A stretch of 64,000 nucleotides of DNA from Streptomyces sp. SM10 (GTDB lineage: Bacteria; Actinomycetota; Actinomycetes; Streptomycetales; Streptomycetaceae). Below the pieces are notes generated by a model. The model had not been told where the DNA came from. It worked only from the letters and a program-made list of their open reading frames with translations, and did not search any database. Where the stretch lies: the NCBI RefSeq assembly GCF_002910915.1, contig NZ_NEUF01000121.1, forward strand, positions 1 to 64,000, in the 5' to 3' direction. Shown piece by piece: positions 55,505 to 64,000 of this stretch (position 1 is its first letter; every line of letters starts with the position of its first letter). Made by a program: the position numbers and the translations under genes.

Positions 55505-56331
55505 GTGACACAGAAGCGTAGGGAGTTCAGTCCCGAATGCAGGGGCGAGGCGGTCACGATGGTGATCGTGGAGTCTCGGCCGATCGCCGAAGTTGCGAGG
55601 GAAATTCAGGTGAACGAGGGAACGCTGGACACCTGGGTTAGCCGCTATTGACAGGACCACGCTGGCGAGGAACCACCCCTGGACATCAGTGAGCGCGCTC
55701 GTCTGTGCGAGCTGGAACGCGAGAATCGGGAACTGCGGATGAAGACCGAATTCTCGGCGTGACCACCCTGGCCGACGAAGCGGCGCCGGCCACGCCGGAC
55801 GTGACGGCCCGGGATTACACCGCGGACGCCCCCGGCCGCAAACTGGTCAGCGACATCACCTACATTCACACCTGGGCCGGATTTCTGTATCTCGCAACGG
55901 TCATCGACTGTCATACCAAGGCCGTTGTTGGCTGGGCGACGGCTGACCACATGAAGACGTCTCTTATCGTGGACGCACTCGATATGGCGGCCCGCGATAT
56001 CGATCTCTCCGACGGATGTATCTTCCATTCCGATAGGGGCAGTCAATACACTTCCCGGGAACTTCGAGGAAAACTCAGGGTGTTGGGGCTGAGAGCATCG
56101 GTTGGCCGTACCGGAGCCTGTTGGGACAACGCGCCGGCCGAATCGTTTTTCGGCGCACTCAAGAATGAACTCGTATACCGGGCTTCGTTCCCAACACGTG
56201 CCCATGCGCACCAGGCAGTCGTCCGTTACGTCGAGATGTTCTACAATCGGCGACGCCTCCACTCCGGGCTTGGCTACCGAACCCCCGCAGAAGCCCACGC
56301 CGAGTACGAAGAGTTGCAGGTCGCAGCATAG
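55505..56331 (+). pseudogene. Defective IS3-family element (orfA stop, orfB deletion)
   Basis: orfA starts at GTG 55505 as VTQKRREFSPECRGEAVTMV, PIAEVAREIQVNEGTLDTWV. A TGA then interrupts SRY-QDHAGEEPPLDISERAR, LCELERENRELRMKTEF. The orfB is joined by an internal deletion and begins at the catalytic core: VSDITYIHTWAGFLYLATVI, IFHSDRGSQYTSRELRGKLR, CWDNAPAESFFGALKNELVY, FYNRRRLHSGLGYRTPAEAH. All three acidic DDE residues survive. The N-terminal 100 or so residues of orfB are lost, so the element is probably immobile. Confidence 0.8.
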
Positions 56332-56738
56332 GAATCCCTCGAAGTCGCTGTTCGAGAAGCGCAGGGTGCCTCAGCCGTCCGTGCCCCGGAGAGCGCGCTC
56401 CTTCGTGACTGCCGGTCGGTTCCGCACCGAGCAACGGACGAGAAGACAGATCGCCGGGTCCGGCGAGAGACTCGTTCCGCCGCGTCGACCGGCCTGGTCA
56501 GGCACGCGTTCTCCGAGGAGGGACCCCCTTTGACGAAACCACTTCACGCATGCGCGGATCCGGTGGCCGAGGGTGAGGGCACCGGACCGCCGCCCGGTCC
56601 GGACGACGAGCGGCGGCAGCCGCCCACGCCTGCACGCCCGCAGCACCTCGCCGAGGAGCCCGGCGGCAGCCGGGGGAGTCTGTACGTGAGGACGGGACCC
56701 GGCACTCCGGCGGCATCGCGGCAGATCGGCGGGGCCTC
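56332..56738. other. Intergenic, IS3 right flank to MerR gene
   Basis: About 400 bp. A frame at 56530-56742 reads proline-, glycine- and arginine-rich residues without similarity, so I do not call it. The right end of the IS3 element should lie within the first 60 bp, but I cannot place its repeat. Confidence 0.35.
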
Positions 56739-57473
56739 ATGACGTTGGCGGAACTCAGCAGCCTCAGCGGGATGCCGGCCGCGACGATCAAGTACTACCT
56801 CCGGGAAGGGCTGCTGTCCCCGGGGCGGCGCGTCACCGCGACCCGCGCCGAGTACGGCGACGCGCACCTTCACCGACTGCGGTTGATCCGGGCGCTGATA
56901 GGTGTGCGCCGGCTGTCGGTCGTGGCGGCCAAGAGGGTTCTCGGCACCATGGCGCGGCAGCCGGATCCGCACCGGATCCTCGGAACGCCGATCGACGGCG
57001 GGCCAGAGTTGCCGGACGGGGACCACGAGCGGGCGAAGGCTCCGGGCGTCGCGGGCGCGCGGAGGCTGATCACCGAGATGGGCTGGGACGTCGACACCGG
57101 TACCGTCGCCGCCCGGAGTCTCGGCGAGATTCTGCACGCCCTGTCGGAGCTGGGCACGGGGATCGACTGGCGGACGCTGCTGCCCTACGCGCGATTGGCG
57201 GACCGCGCATCGGAGCTGGACATCGAGCAGCTGAACGGCGCCTGGGGACCCGGGGAGGCCGCCGAACGCGCCGTGGTGGTGATTCTCCTGCTGGAACCGG
57301 CGCTGCTCGCGCTGCGGCGCCTCGCCGTGGAGGACAAATCAGTCCGTCACTTCCAGGGCGTCGAAGGCGGCGCGGAGAGCACGTGCGAAGAAGCGGCGGT
57401 CCGCCCGCGCCCGGAGGATGGACGCGGTTCGCCCGATGCGTTCTTCGGCGCGTCGAAAGGAATGGCCACGTGA
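56739..57473 (+). CDS. MerR-family transcriptional regulator
   Basis: A 244-residue regulator with an N-terminal MerR winged helix: MTLAELSSLSGMPAATIKYY, LREGLLSPGRRVTATRAEYG, then LHRLRLIRALIGVRRLSVVA. There are no cysteines in positions typical of metal or redox MerR sensors. The C-terminal part is a helical effector domain (LGEILHALSELGTGIDWRTL; AVVVILLLEPALLALRRLA) followed by an acidic, glycine-rich tail. Its stop overlaps the GTG of the next gene (GTGA), so regulator and mycothiol-type enzyme are co-translated. Confidence 0.85.
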   Translation: MTLAELSSLSGMPAATIKYYLREGLLSPGRRVTATRAEYGDAHLHRLRLIRALIGVRRLSVVAAKRVLGTMARQPDPHRILGTPIDGGPELPDGDHERAKAPGVAGARRLITEMGWDVDTGTVAARSLGEILHALSELGTGIDWRTLLPYARLADRASELDIEQLNGAWGPGEAAERAVVVILLLEPALLALRRLAVEDKSVRHFQGVEGGAESTCEEAAVRPRPEDGRGSPDAFFGASKGMAT

Positions 57474-58252
57474 CCGCGATGCAGGACGTGTACGCCGACC
57501 TGGCTGTGGAGGGCACCGAACTCGGTGATCTCGTGTCAGGACTGAGTCCCGAGGAATGGGCGGCGGAGACCCCCGCCGCCTCCTGGACGGTCCGTCACCA
57601 GGTGGCTCACCTGGCGTACGTCTCCCGTCTGGTGCGGCTCGCGGTGAGCGACGAGGAGGCCTTCGCGGCCGAGACCGCGCAGGTCCGGGAGGACTTCCAG
57701 TCCGGGATGGACGCCGGGCTCGCCGAGTACGTCGCGGAGCCGGTCCCCCGTCTGCTGCGTCGCTGGGCCGAGGAACGGGCTGCCGCCGAGAAGGGGCTGT
57801 CCGCACTGGAGCGCCATGACCAGGTGCCGTGGCCGGCCGGGCCGCTGCCGGCCAGTGTGCTCGCTGCGGTCGCGCTGACGGAGCTGTTCGCGCACGGCCA
57901 GGACATCCGCGACGCCCTCGGGCGTCCGCGCGTGCTCACCGACCGGATCGGCCACATCGTCTTCCTCGGGACCCGCACCCGGGACCTGGCCTACCGAGCC
58001 CGGGGTCTGCGGCCTCCGGCCGAACCGTTCCGTTTCGAGCTGACGGCCCCGTCCGGGGAGCTGTGGGCCTTCGGCCCGCCGGAGGCCGGGCAGCGGATCG
58101 CCGGCCCGGCCCAGGACTTCTGCCTGCTCGTCACCCGGCGCAGACACCGCGACGACCTCGCGCTGACAGGGGTCGGGACGGAGGCCGGCCACTGGCTGGA
58201 CATCGCACAGTCCTACGTCGGACCGCCTGGCACGAGCCGGGCACCGCAGTGA
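57470..58252 (+). CDS. TIGR03084/maleylpyruvate-isomerase-family protein
   Basis: A 260-residue protein starting at GTG 57470 within the preceding stop. It has the DinB/MDMPI four-helix metal-binding fold: DLAVEGTELGDLVSGLSPEE near the N-terminus, SWTVRHQVAHLAYVSRLVRL (metal histidine in HQVAHL) near 42, and ELFAHGQDIRDALGRPRVLT near 140. The C-terminal domain has FRFELTAPSGELWAFGPPEA. Members are thought to use mycothiol and a divalent metal. The substrate is unknown. It is coupled to the MerR regulator and 92 bp upstream of an ABC1 kinase. Confidence 0.85.
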   Translation: MTAMQDVYADLAVEGTELGDLVSGLSPEEWAAETPAASWTVRHQVAHLAYVSRLVRLAVSDEEAFAAETAQVREDFQSGMDAGLAEYVAEPVPRLLRRWAEERAAAEKGLSALERHDQVPWPAGPLPASVLAAVALTELFAHGQDIRDALGRPRVLTDRIGHIVFLGTRTRDLAYRARGLRPPAEPFRFELTAPSGELWAFGPPEAGQRIAGPAQDFCLLVTRRRHRDDLALTGVGTEAGHWLDIAQSYVGPPGTSRAPQ

Positions 58253-58344
58253 GCAATATGGCGTATAGCTCACCGGCCCAGGGGCTGCTTTCTTAGCTGG
58301 CGGGCCTTCTTCGGTCCGCCCGACACGAGGGATCTGGAGATGCC

Positions 58345-59655
58345 GTGCGAGAACAACGGACCAGCTGGTGGCTGCTGCCGAAGCGCGCCTGTGCCACCGC
58401 CCTGATCGTCACCGGACATCTGATCGCCGCACTGCCGCACACGATGACCCGCGGCGGCCGGGCCAGGCTGGCGCACCGCGCTCCCCGGCTGCTGACCACG
58501 CTGGGGCCGTTCTTCGTCAAGGCCGGGCAACTGCTCAGCACACGCCGTGACCTGGTCCCCGAACGCTGGTGCGACGCGTTGGGCGAACTGGCCGACGAGG
58601 TGCGGCAGCCGAGACGGGCGGCGGTGGCACGCACCCTCGCCGAGGCCGGATTCTCCGATGCCTTCGCCGAGTTCGACTGGGAGCCGGTGGCCTGCGGCAG
58701 TATCGCCAGTGTGCACCGCGCACGGCTCGCCGACGGCACCGAGGTCGCCGTCAAGGTGCAGCGGCACGGCATCCGCCCGGTGCTGGAGGCCGATCTGCGG
58801 CTGGCCCTGCTCGGCGCGCGGGCCGGCCGGCTGCTGCCGAGCATGCGGGACCTGCCCGCCGAGGAGATGATCGGACAGCTCGGCGGCGCCGTCCTGCGCC
58901 AGCTCGACTTCACCGCCGAACACGATTCCCTGCTCGCGCTGCGCGGGAACCTCTCCGACCACACCGAACTGCGCATCCCCGCGCCCGTCGAGGGACTGTG
59001 CGGACCGACGGTGCTCACCATGGAGTTCGTCCCGGACATCGGCCGGTTCAGGCCCCAGGGCATGTCGATGGCCCGCCGCCAGGAGGTGGTCCGAGACGTG
59101 CTCCGGGCGGTCTACCGGATGCTCTTTGTGGACGGCGTGGTGCACTGCGACCTGCATCCGGGCAACCTATGCCTGGACGGTGAGGGACGGGTCGTGGTGC
59201 TGGACGCCGGCTTCGTGGTGCAGCTGCCCGACGCGGTGCGGCGCTCCTTCGCCGGCTTCTTCCTCAATATGGCCCAGGGCAACGGCCCGAAGTGTGCGGA
59301 CATCGTGCTCGACAGCGCCGCGCGGCTCCCCGCGGACATGGACCGGGAGGGCTTCCGCAGCGCGGTGACGGAGCTGGTGGACGAGGTGGCCGGGGCGCTG
59401 TCGAAGGACTTCGACCTCGGGGCGTTCGCTCCGCGGCTGTTCAAGCTCCAGAAGGATTACGGCGTCTTCGCCGCTGCCGAGTTCGCCTTTCCGCTGCTGT
59501 CGCTGCTGGTGCTGGAAGGAATGATCAAGGAGTTCGACTCCGAGGTCGACTTCCAGGCCGAGGCGGTTCCCGTACTCATGGCCTCCTTCGCCAAGGACGT
59601 CCAAGCGGACTCCGAGCGCCGCGAGAACGGCCCCTCCGGCGGGTGGGCCGCCTGA
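58345..59655 (+). CDS. ABC1/AarF-family atypical kinase
   Basis: A 436-residue UbiB/ABC1-type kinase beginning with GTG 58345. It has the KxGQ signature FFVKAGQLLSTRRDL near residue 57, the alanine-containing nucleotide loop CGSIASVHRARLADGTEVAV, the catalytic-loop-like HCDLHPGNLCLDGEGRVVVL, and DAGF in place of DFG. Family members bind ATP and act in quinone or lipid metabolism; the partner here is not known. No C-terminal transmembrane pair as in UbiB is visible, though two hydrophobic stretches occur near residues 15-35 and 375-390. It lies within the cluster between the two mycothiol-family genes. Confidence 0.85.
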   Translation: MREQRTSWWLLPKRACATALIVTGHLIAALPHTMTRGGRARLAHRAPRLLTTLGPFFVKAGQLLSTRRDLVPERWCDALGELADEVRQPRRAAVARTLAEAGFSDAFAEFDWEPVACGSIASVHRARLADGTEVAVKVQRHGIRPVLEADLRLALLGARAGRLLPSMRDLPAEEMIGQLGGAVLRQLDFTAEHDSLLALRGNLSDHTELRIPAPVEGLCGPTVLTMEFVPDIGRFRPQGMSMARRQEVVRDVLRAVYRMLFVDGVVHCDLHPGNLCLDGEGRVVVLDAGFVVQLPDAVRRSFAGFFLNMAQGNGPKCADIVLDSAARLPADMDREGFRSAVTELVDEVAGALSKDFDLGAFAPRLFKLQKDYGVFAAAEFAFPLLSLLVLEGMIKEFDSEVDFQAEAVPVLMASFAKDVQADSERRENGPSGGWAA

Positions 59656-59857
59656 GAACCGTGCCGGCCCCGCCGCACCCCGCACGGTCAGCGGTCGCAT
59701 GTACGCGCCCTCGTGTGGCCCGGGCCGGACGGCACGATCCGCCGCATGGCGGACATCACCCGACAGCTCCTGCCGGACCGACTGTGCACGCCTGTGGGCC
59801 GGCCGCGCCGGCGGGCGAAGCGGCACGTCGAGCAGGGGACGGAAAAGGAGGAACGAC

Positions 59858-60892
59858 ATGTTGGTCTGTGTGACAGGAGGCACCGGCTTCCTCGGCTCGC
59901 ACACGGTCGCCGCCCTCGCGGCCGGTGGAGCACGGATCCGGCTGCTGGTGCGCGATCCGTCACGGCTGGCGCCCGCGCTCGGCCCGCTCGGCATCGACCC
60001 GGACACGGTGGAAACCGTCACCGGCGACGTCGCCGACGAGGCGGCGGCGGCCCGCGCGGTACGCGGCGCCGACGCCGTGATCCACCTGGGCTCGGTCTAT
60101 TCCTTCGACCGCCGGCGCCGTGACGACATCACCCGCACCAATGTGGCGGGCACCGAAGCGGTCCTGAAGGCGGCGGTCCGGGCCGGGACCGGCACGGTGC
60201 TGTACGTCTCGACCGTTGGCGCGCTGATTCCCACCACCGAATCCGAACTGCGCGCCGAAAGCCCGGTGGGGGAGCCCGACGAGCCCTACCTGGCGAGCAA
60301 GGCGGCCTGCGAGACGCTCGCCCGGCGGCACCAGGACGACGGGGCGCCGGTCCACATCGTCTACCCCCCGGCGCTGCTGGGCCCGGACGACCCGAGGCTC
60401 GGTGACCAGACCGGCCGGCTGCGCGACGCGCTGCGCGGCCTGATGCCGCTGTGGCCCACCGGCGGCTTCCCGCTGGGCGACGTGCGTGACACCGCCGCGG
60501 TACTCGGGGAACTGACCCTCGGCCCGCCGCCGGACAAGCCGGTACGGGTCTTCGGGCCCAACCGGTACGTGACGACGGCCGCCTACCTGACGGAGCTCCG
60601 CGCGGCGACCGGCCGCAGGCTCACGACTCTGCGGCTGCCGGGGCGGGCCATGCTTCCCGCCGCCCGGGTCGCCGATGAGGTCCAGCGGTGGTGGCCGTGG
60701 CACATACCCGCCGAGTTCGGCGCCGCCTACACCTGCGTGCACGCGGTGCCGGTGGCCCGGGCCGCTACGGCCGACGTCCTCACGGCGCGGCCCGTCGCGA
60801 CGACGATGGCCGACACCGCTCACTGGCTCCGCCGGGCCGGCCTGCTGACGCGGCGCCAGGCCGGTACCGCGGGCGAGCGGAGCGGGTCATGA
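59858..60892 (+). CDS. NAD-dependent epimerase/dehydratase (extended SDR)
   Basis: A 344-residue extended short-chain dehydrogenase. It has the NAD motif TGGTGFLGSHT near residue 7, and the catalytic residues lie in VLYVSTVGA (Ser) and PYLASKAACE (Tyr and Lys of YxxxK). ATG 59858 sits 6 nt after AAGGAGG, a strong site; upstream frame is non-coding. The substrate is unknown and may be a sugar nucleotide or a flavonoid- or steroid-like carbonyl. The stop overlaps the next start (ATGA), so it is coupled to the second mycothiol-family gene. Confidence 0.85.
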   Translation: MLVCVTGGTGFLGSHTVAALAAGGARIRLLVRDPSRLAPALGPLGIDPDTVETVTGDVADEAAAARAVRGADAVIHLGSVYSFDRRRRDDITRTNVAGTEAVLKAAVRAGTGTVLYVSTVGALIPTTESELRAESPVGEPDEPYLASKAACETLARRHQDDGAPVHIVYPPALLGPDDPRLGDQTGRLRDALRGLMPLWPTGGFPLGDVRDTAAVLGELTLGPPPDKPVRVFGPNRYVTTAAYLTELRAATGRRLTTLRLPGRAMLPAARVADEVQRWWPWHIPAEFGAAYTCVHAVPVARAATADVLTARPVATTMADTAHWLRRAGLLTRRQAGTAGERSGS

Positions 60893-61590
60893 CGGCGACG
60901 GGGACCGGACACGATCCGGCCGAGCAGTACCACGCCTACCGGCGGACCAGGAGAAACATCACCGGTCTGGTCACCCGGACGCCGGACACGGCCGCCGCCG
61001 GTGTGCCCGCGTGCCCCGACTGGACCGTGCGCGACCTGATCGGGCACCTGGTCCACATATGCGAGTCGTTCGTCGCCCTGGAGGACAACCAGATAGATCT
61101 GCGCCCGTCGGAGGGCGTTGACCTGCCCGGCCTGCTGGACCGGTGGGACGCCCTGGACAGCGAGTTGAGCGAGGCACTGGACCGCACCCCCGAACTGCGG
61201 CGGCGCATCCTGTTGCTCGACGTGTTCTCGCACGAGATGGACCTGCGCGTCGGTCTGGGCGAGACGGTCGCGCCGTCCGGCCATCCGGCGTTCCCCGGCG
61301 CGCTGGATCTGGCCACCATGGGCTTCGGCCTGGCGTTGCACGGAGAGAACCTGCCGGCGCTGCGGATCGACACCCCGGAGCGGAACTGGGTGGTGGGAGA
61401 GGGGGAGCCCGTCGCCACGGTCCACGGCCCGGCCTTCGACGTGTTCCGGTCGCTGACCGGCCGCCGCACGCGGCACCAGATCGAGGACCTGCGCTGGTCC
61501 GGGGACCCGTCGGTGACCTGGATGCCGGCCTTCGTCTGGGGGCCGTTCGCGCCGCCCGCGAGCGAGGTGGAGCCGGTCCACGGGTTCTGA
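60889..61590 (+). CDS. TIGR03083/maleylpyruvate-isomerase-family protein
   Basis: A 233-residue protein of the DinB/MDMPI fold, paralogous in type to the one at 57470. The metal-binding helix is CPDWTVRDLIGHLVHICESF near 40 and the second histidine block is LLDVFSHEMDLRVGLGET near 110. A C-terminal domain has VVGEGEPVATVHGPAFDVFR and SLTGRRTRHQIEDLRWSGDP. It starts inside the SDR stop codon. Two mycothiol-type genes in one cluster suggest a thiol-dependent isomerisation or detoxification pathway, which is inference. Confidence 0.85.
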   Translation: MTATGTGHDPAEQYHAYRRTRRNITGLVTRTPDTAAAGVPACPDWTVRDLIGHLVHICESFVALEDNQIDLRPSEGVDLPGLLDRWDALDSELSEALDRTPELRRRILLLDVFSHEMDLRVGLGETVAPSGHPAFPGALDLATMGFGLALHGENLPALRIDTPERNWVVGEGEPVATVHGPAFDVFRSLTGRRTRHQIEDLRWSGDPSVTWMPAFVWGPFAPPASEVEPVHGF

Positions 61591-61656
61591 TCCACCGGGC
61601 CCCGCGAGGGCCACGGCAGGATCGCACCGGCCTGTGCGTCTCCTTCGCACCTGCGG

Positions 61657-62454
61657 TCAGGTGCCGGTGATGGCGGACAGTTCGAAGGGAGCGCCGCCCG
61701 CCTTCGGCAGACCCGAGAAGTCCAGCTCCGGCAGCGCCAGCAGGATCGGAAGGTCCAGGGGGGTCATCGGACGCCCGATCAGGTTGACCCGGGTGTCCTG
61801 GCCCCGCCGCACGTTCAGTACCTGGCTCGAAGCCACCAGCAGCGGGCGCCGCTGACCGAGCGGCGAGGGCGGGTCGTCCATGGCGAGTACGGCCGCCCGG
61901 ATGTACCAGGCGCCCTCCGGCAGGCGTAGCGAGAACGAGCCGGGCCCGTCCAGGATCGCGCAGGCGGTCGGACGGCCCTGCACGATGGACTCGCGGAACG
62001 CACCGACGTAGATCCGTACCGGCTGTGCGGCGCCGGGGAGACGAATGGTGCCTTCGAGGTCACCGGTAAGCCGGGCACCGTCGAGGAGGTGCTGCGGCCC
62101 CGTGGCGGGCCCGCCACTCGGCGCGAGCAGCCCCGCACGGGCCAGTGCCCGGTAGCGGGCCGGGGAGTGGCTCACACTGCGGGTAAAACGACTGGTGAAG
62201 GTGCCGAGACTGTTGTAACCGACCCGGTAGGAGATCTCGGTGACGCTGAGATTGGTCTCCAGCAACAGGCTCTTCGCCTGGTGCAGCCGGACCACGGAAA
62301 GGAATCGGCCCGGAGAAGTCCCGGTGAGATTGCGGAACACCCGGGAGAAGTAGAACTTGCTGAGAATCGCGGTGTTGGCGATCTCGTCGAGCGAGAGTGG
62401 TTCCTCGTATCGGTCCCACATCGTCGCTATCGCGCGCTCAACGGCGACCTGCAT
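61657..62454 (-). CDS. AraC-family transcriptional regulator
   Basis: A 265-residue regulator with the DNA-binding domain at the N-terminus, the reverse of the usual order. The two helix-turn-helices are LSLDEIANTAILSKFYFSRV and LSVTEISYRVGYNSLGTFTS, followed by FTRSVSHSPARYRALAR (about 20-100). The remaining 160 residues (GTIRLPGAAQPVRIYVGAFR, FSLRLPEGAWYIRAAVLAMD) form a beta-rich effector domain of unknown ligand. The upstream 355 bp contain a 25-bp imperfect direct repeat and a palindrome. It converges on the second mycothiol-family gene. Confidence 0.85.
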   Translation of the reverse strand: MQVAVERAIATMWDRYEEPLSLDEIANTAILSKFYFSRVFRNLTGTSPGRFLSVVRLHQAKSLLLETNLSVTEISYRVGYNSLGTFTSRFTRSVSHSPARYRALARAGLLAPSGGPATGPQHLLDGARLTGDLEGTIRLPGAAQPVRIYVGAFRESIVQGRPTACAILDGPGSFSLRLPEGAWYIRAAVLAMDDPPSPLGQRRPLLVASSQVLNVRRGQDTRVNLIGRPMTPLDLPILLALPELDFSGLPKAGGAPFELSAITGT

Positions 62455-62473
62455 GGCAGTGCTCCAAGCTTGT

Positions 62474-62611
62474 CGATGAATCGAATGCGTCCTGACGGAA
62501 ATGGCCGAGCAACATCTCAGAACTGACGCTCTGTTGGTGCGATAATGTGTACCGCAAAAATTTGCACGGTATTTCTCCGAGCGTGCCGATGAAGCGAGTG
62601 CGTCCTGACCG
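62474..62611. repeat. Imperfect 25-bp direct repeat upstream of the AraC gene
   Basis: Copies at 62474-62498 and 62587-62611 read CGATGAAtCGAaTGCGTCC and CGATGAAgCGAgTGCGTCC, each followed by TGAC. They are 113 bp apart and lie in the promoter region of the AraC gene (start 62454). They could be regulator half-sites or a duplication. No gene is supported between 62455 and 62809. Confidence 0.55.
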
Positions 62612-62630
62612 GACGCGCAGGGCAGCGCCT

Positions 62631-62647
62631 GCCGACCTCAGGTCGGC
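62631..62647. promoter_or_regulatory. 17-bp palindrome upstream of the AraC gene
   Basis: GCCGACCTCAGGTCGGC has perfect 8-bp arms around a central C, between the direct repeats and the end of the AhpD-like gene. It is a plausible operator or part of a terminator. Confidence 0.45.
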
Positions 62648-62809
62648 GGGGGAAAGGGACCCGCTTTCGGGCGATGAAAGTGTTGGATCCCGCTGCGGTG
62701 CATCGGTTATCAACACCTGGAGAATTCAGGGCGCACGGACCTTATATCGGAACACCACCGCGAGGCGGTGGGCGGAACAACTGCTTCCGACCCGGGGGGA
62801 GCTGGGTAT

Positions 62810-63865
62810 TCAGTTGTCGCGGAGCAGCTGGCCGCTGCGCCGCTGGGCCGCCCGCTGGGCGGCCCACGACGTGACCGCGAGGATCTCCCGGTCCCCCCCG
62901 CCGTTCTGCCGGAATGCCGCGATGACCTTGTCGTCCACCCGGTAGGAAGCCAGGGCGGTGAGCAGCGCGAGGGTGCCCGCCGGTCGGTTGGCCGGCGGCA
63001 GTTCCCGCAGCGGTGCGTCCAGCCAGGCCCGGCCGAGGCCGGGGTCGCCGCCGTCCCAGCGGGCCAGTTCGGCGGCCACCAGGTCCCGGACCGGCTCCGG
63101 CACCAGTTCGGTCGCTGCCAGCTCGACGGCCGCCGTACTGCGGGCCAGCGCCGCGGCGATCCGCAGATCGGCCGCCGCCCAGCCCAGGTCCGCCGGCAGC
63201 GGGGCGTCGGGCAGTAGGGACAGCGACGTACCCGCTCGGGGCCCGGCTCGGACGGAGCTGCGCATCAGGCCGGTCAGCACCCGCAGCACCGGGCCCACCG
63301 CCCGGTCCGGGGCGTGCGGCGGCAGCGGTTGCGCGCCCAGGAAGACGTTGACCATCCGGTTGAGGTACTGGAGGCAGAGCGCCGTACCGGCCAGCTCCGG
63401 CATCAGTTCGGGTGCGAACGGAGGCCTGCCCGCCGAGCTGATCCACGCCGTCAACTGGCCCGGCGCCGTCCCCGCGCCGCGGTTCGGTCCTGCCTTCACG
63501 CCCCGCCCGGACGAAGTGGGCCGGGCGGCCAGGGAGTTGTGCATCGTGGAGTGCATGGTGGTGCAGAAGGGGCACTGGTTGCTCCGGGACACGGCGGCGG
63601 CCACCGCTTCCTTCGCGGCCCGCGCCACCAGCCCGTCGACCAGCATGGTCTCGCGCAGCGTCATCCAGGAAGCAGCGAGCAGTTCCGGCACCGGGGCGTG
63701 CAGGGCGATGGGCGGAGCCAGCACCCCGAAGTCCTGTTCGAGCTCCCGGTAGACCCGGGCGGTGTCGCCGGTCGCCTCACCGAACTGCACGGTCGCGATG
63801 TGCCGGACCTGGAGCAGGGACAGCCTCCTGAGCGGCGACTGGACGAGTAGTCTCGGGTCCTTCAT
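62810..63865 (-). CDS. AhpD/carboxymuconolactone-decarboxylase-family protein
   Basis: A 351-residue protein with an AhpD-type core near residues 30-115: DTARVYRELEQDFGVLAPPI, LRETMLVDGLVARAAKEAVA, and the active-site pattern C-P-F-C-T-T-M-H (CxxCxxxH) in SRSNQCPFCTTMHSTMHNSL. The redox cysteine pair and histidine are intact, so peroxidase or disulfide-reductase activity is possible. The C-terminal 230 residues form a second, helical domain that is common to longer Streptomyces members. It is upstream of the AraC gene on the same strand, but 355 bp away. Confidence 0.85.
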   Translation of the reverse strand: MKDPRLLVQSPLRRLSLLQVRHIATVQFGEATGDTARVYRELEQDFGVLAPPIALHAPVPELLAASWMTLRETMLVDGLVARAAKEAVAAAVSRSNQCPFCTTMHSTMHNSLAARPTSSGRGVKAGPNRGAGTAPGQLTAWISSAGRPPFAPELMPELAGTALCLQYLNRMVNVFLGAQPLPPHAPDRAVGPVLRVLTGLMRSSVRAGPRAGTSLSLLPDAPLPADLGWAAADLRIAAALARSTAAVELAATELVPEPVRDLVAAELARWDGGDPGLGRAWLDAPLRELPPANRPAGTLALLTALASYRVDDKVIAAFRQNGGGDREILAVTSWAAQRAAQRRSGQLLRDN

Positions 63866-64000
63866 GCGTCCGCTCCGGGACCCCGACCGGTGACGCCGCG
63901 CCGCGGTGGCTCCGCGTGGCCTTCAAACATCGGTGGCACTTCCCTCAGCTCCTCGGCGGATGTCCTTCGGTGCGCCAGTCAATCGTCACACCGATGCGGG

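Overview
The window is very GC-rich actinobacterial DNA. Everything recognisable points to Streptomyces: GTG and TTG starts, 4-base stop/start overlaps, mycothiol-type DinB-fold enzymes, a LAL regulator, SHOCT mini-proteins, and an island that closely matches the OsdR/DevR 'dormancy' island of S. coelicolor. The many IS remnants and broken genes are what one expects of a chromosome arm rather than the core, although some of the frameshifts may be assembly errors.

Layout. (1) 1-2.7 kb: a complete ISAzo13-type element whose left end is the first base of the window, an IS256 fragment and a frameshifted DUF302 gene. (2) 2.8-6.4 kb: a persulfide/sulfide detoxification cluster of MBL-rhodanese fusion, rhodanese, TauE/SafE exporter, a divergent CstR-like repressor and a rhodanese-membrane protein, with three palindromic CsoR/CstR-type operators. 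(3) 6.4-9.1 kb: an IS3 remnant that truncated an MBL RNA exonuclease, an integrase tail and an unknown protein. (4) 9.4-26.8 kb: the hypoxia/dormancy island. It holds two zinc alcohol dehydrogenases, a DevR/OsdR-like response regulator with a divergent GAF-GAF histidine kinase, six universal stress proteins, two CBS-BON proteins, an HTH-flavin-fold regulator, an Acg-type nitroreductase, nicotinate phosphoribosyltransferase and an Rv1733c-like membrane protein. GGNCC-spacer-GGNCC inverted repeats lie upstream of several of these genes. (5) 27.2-37.2 kb: an IS1182 fragment, a giant 2444-residue LamG/coiled-coil protein with a TTA codon at position 7, and a DUF1254 protein. (6) 37.8-42.9 kb: small stress-type genes (SHOCT proteins, a DUF6325-like protein, DUF2252) mixed with decayed genes. 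(7) 43-47.2 kb: a Cys-type arylsulfatase divergent from a radical-SAM sulfatase-maturase homologue, whose start is preceded by a perfect 17-bp-arm inverted repeat. (8) 47.3-52.9 kb: a LAL regulator, a frameshifted PAS-SpoIIE phosphatase and a DUF389 membrane protein. (9) 52.9-56.3 kb: a graveyard of IS3, SRPBCC, TetR and integrase remnants. (10) 56.7-63.9 kb: MerR, two mycothiol-dependent-isomerase-family proteins, an ABC1 kinase, an SDR, AraC and an AhpD-like protein.

The strongest functional units are the Cst-like sulfur module, with repressor, operators and enzymes all present, and the OsdRK-type island, in which a two-component system probably drives stress and redox genes under low oxygen. 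The least understood locus is the giant LamG gene with its DUF1254 neighbour.
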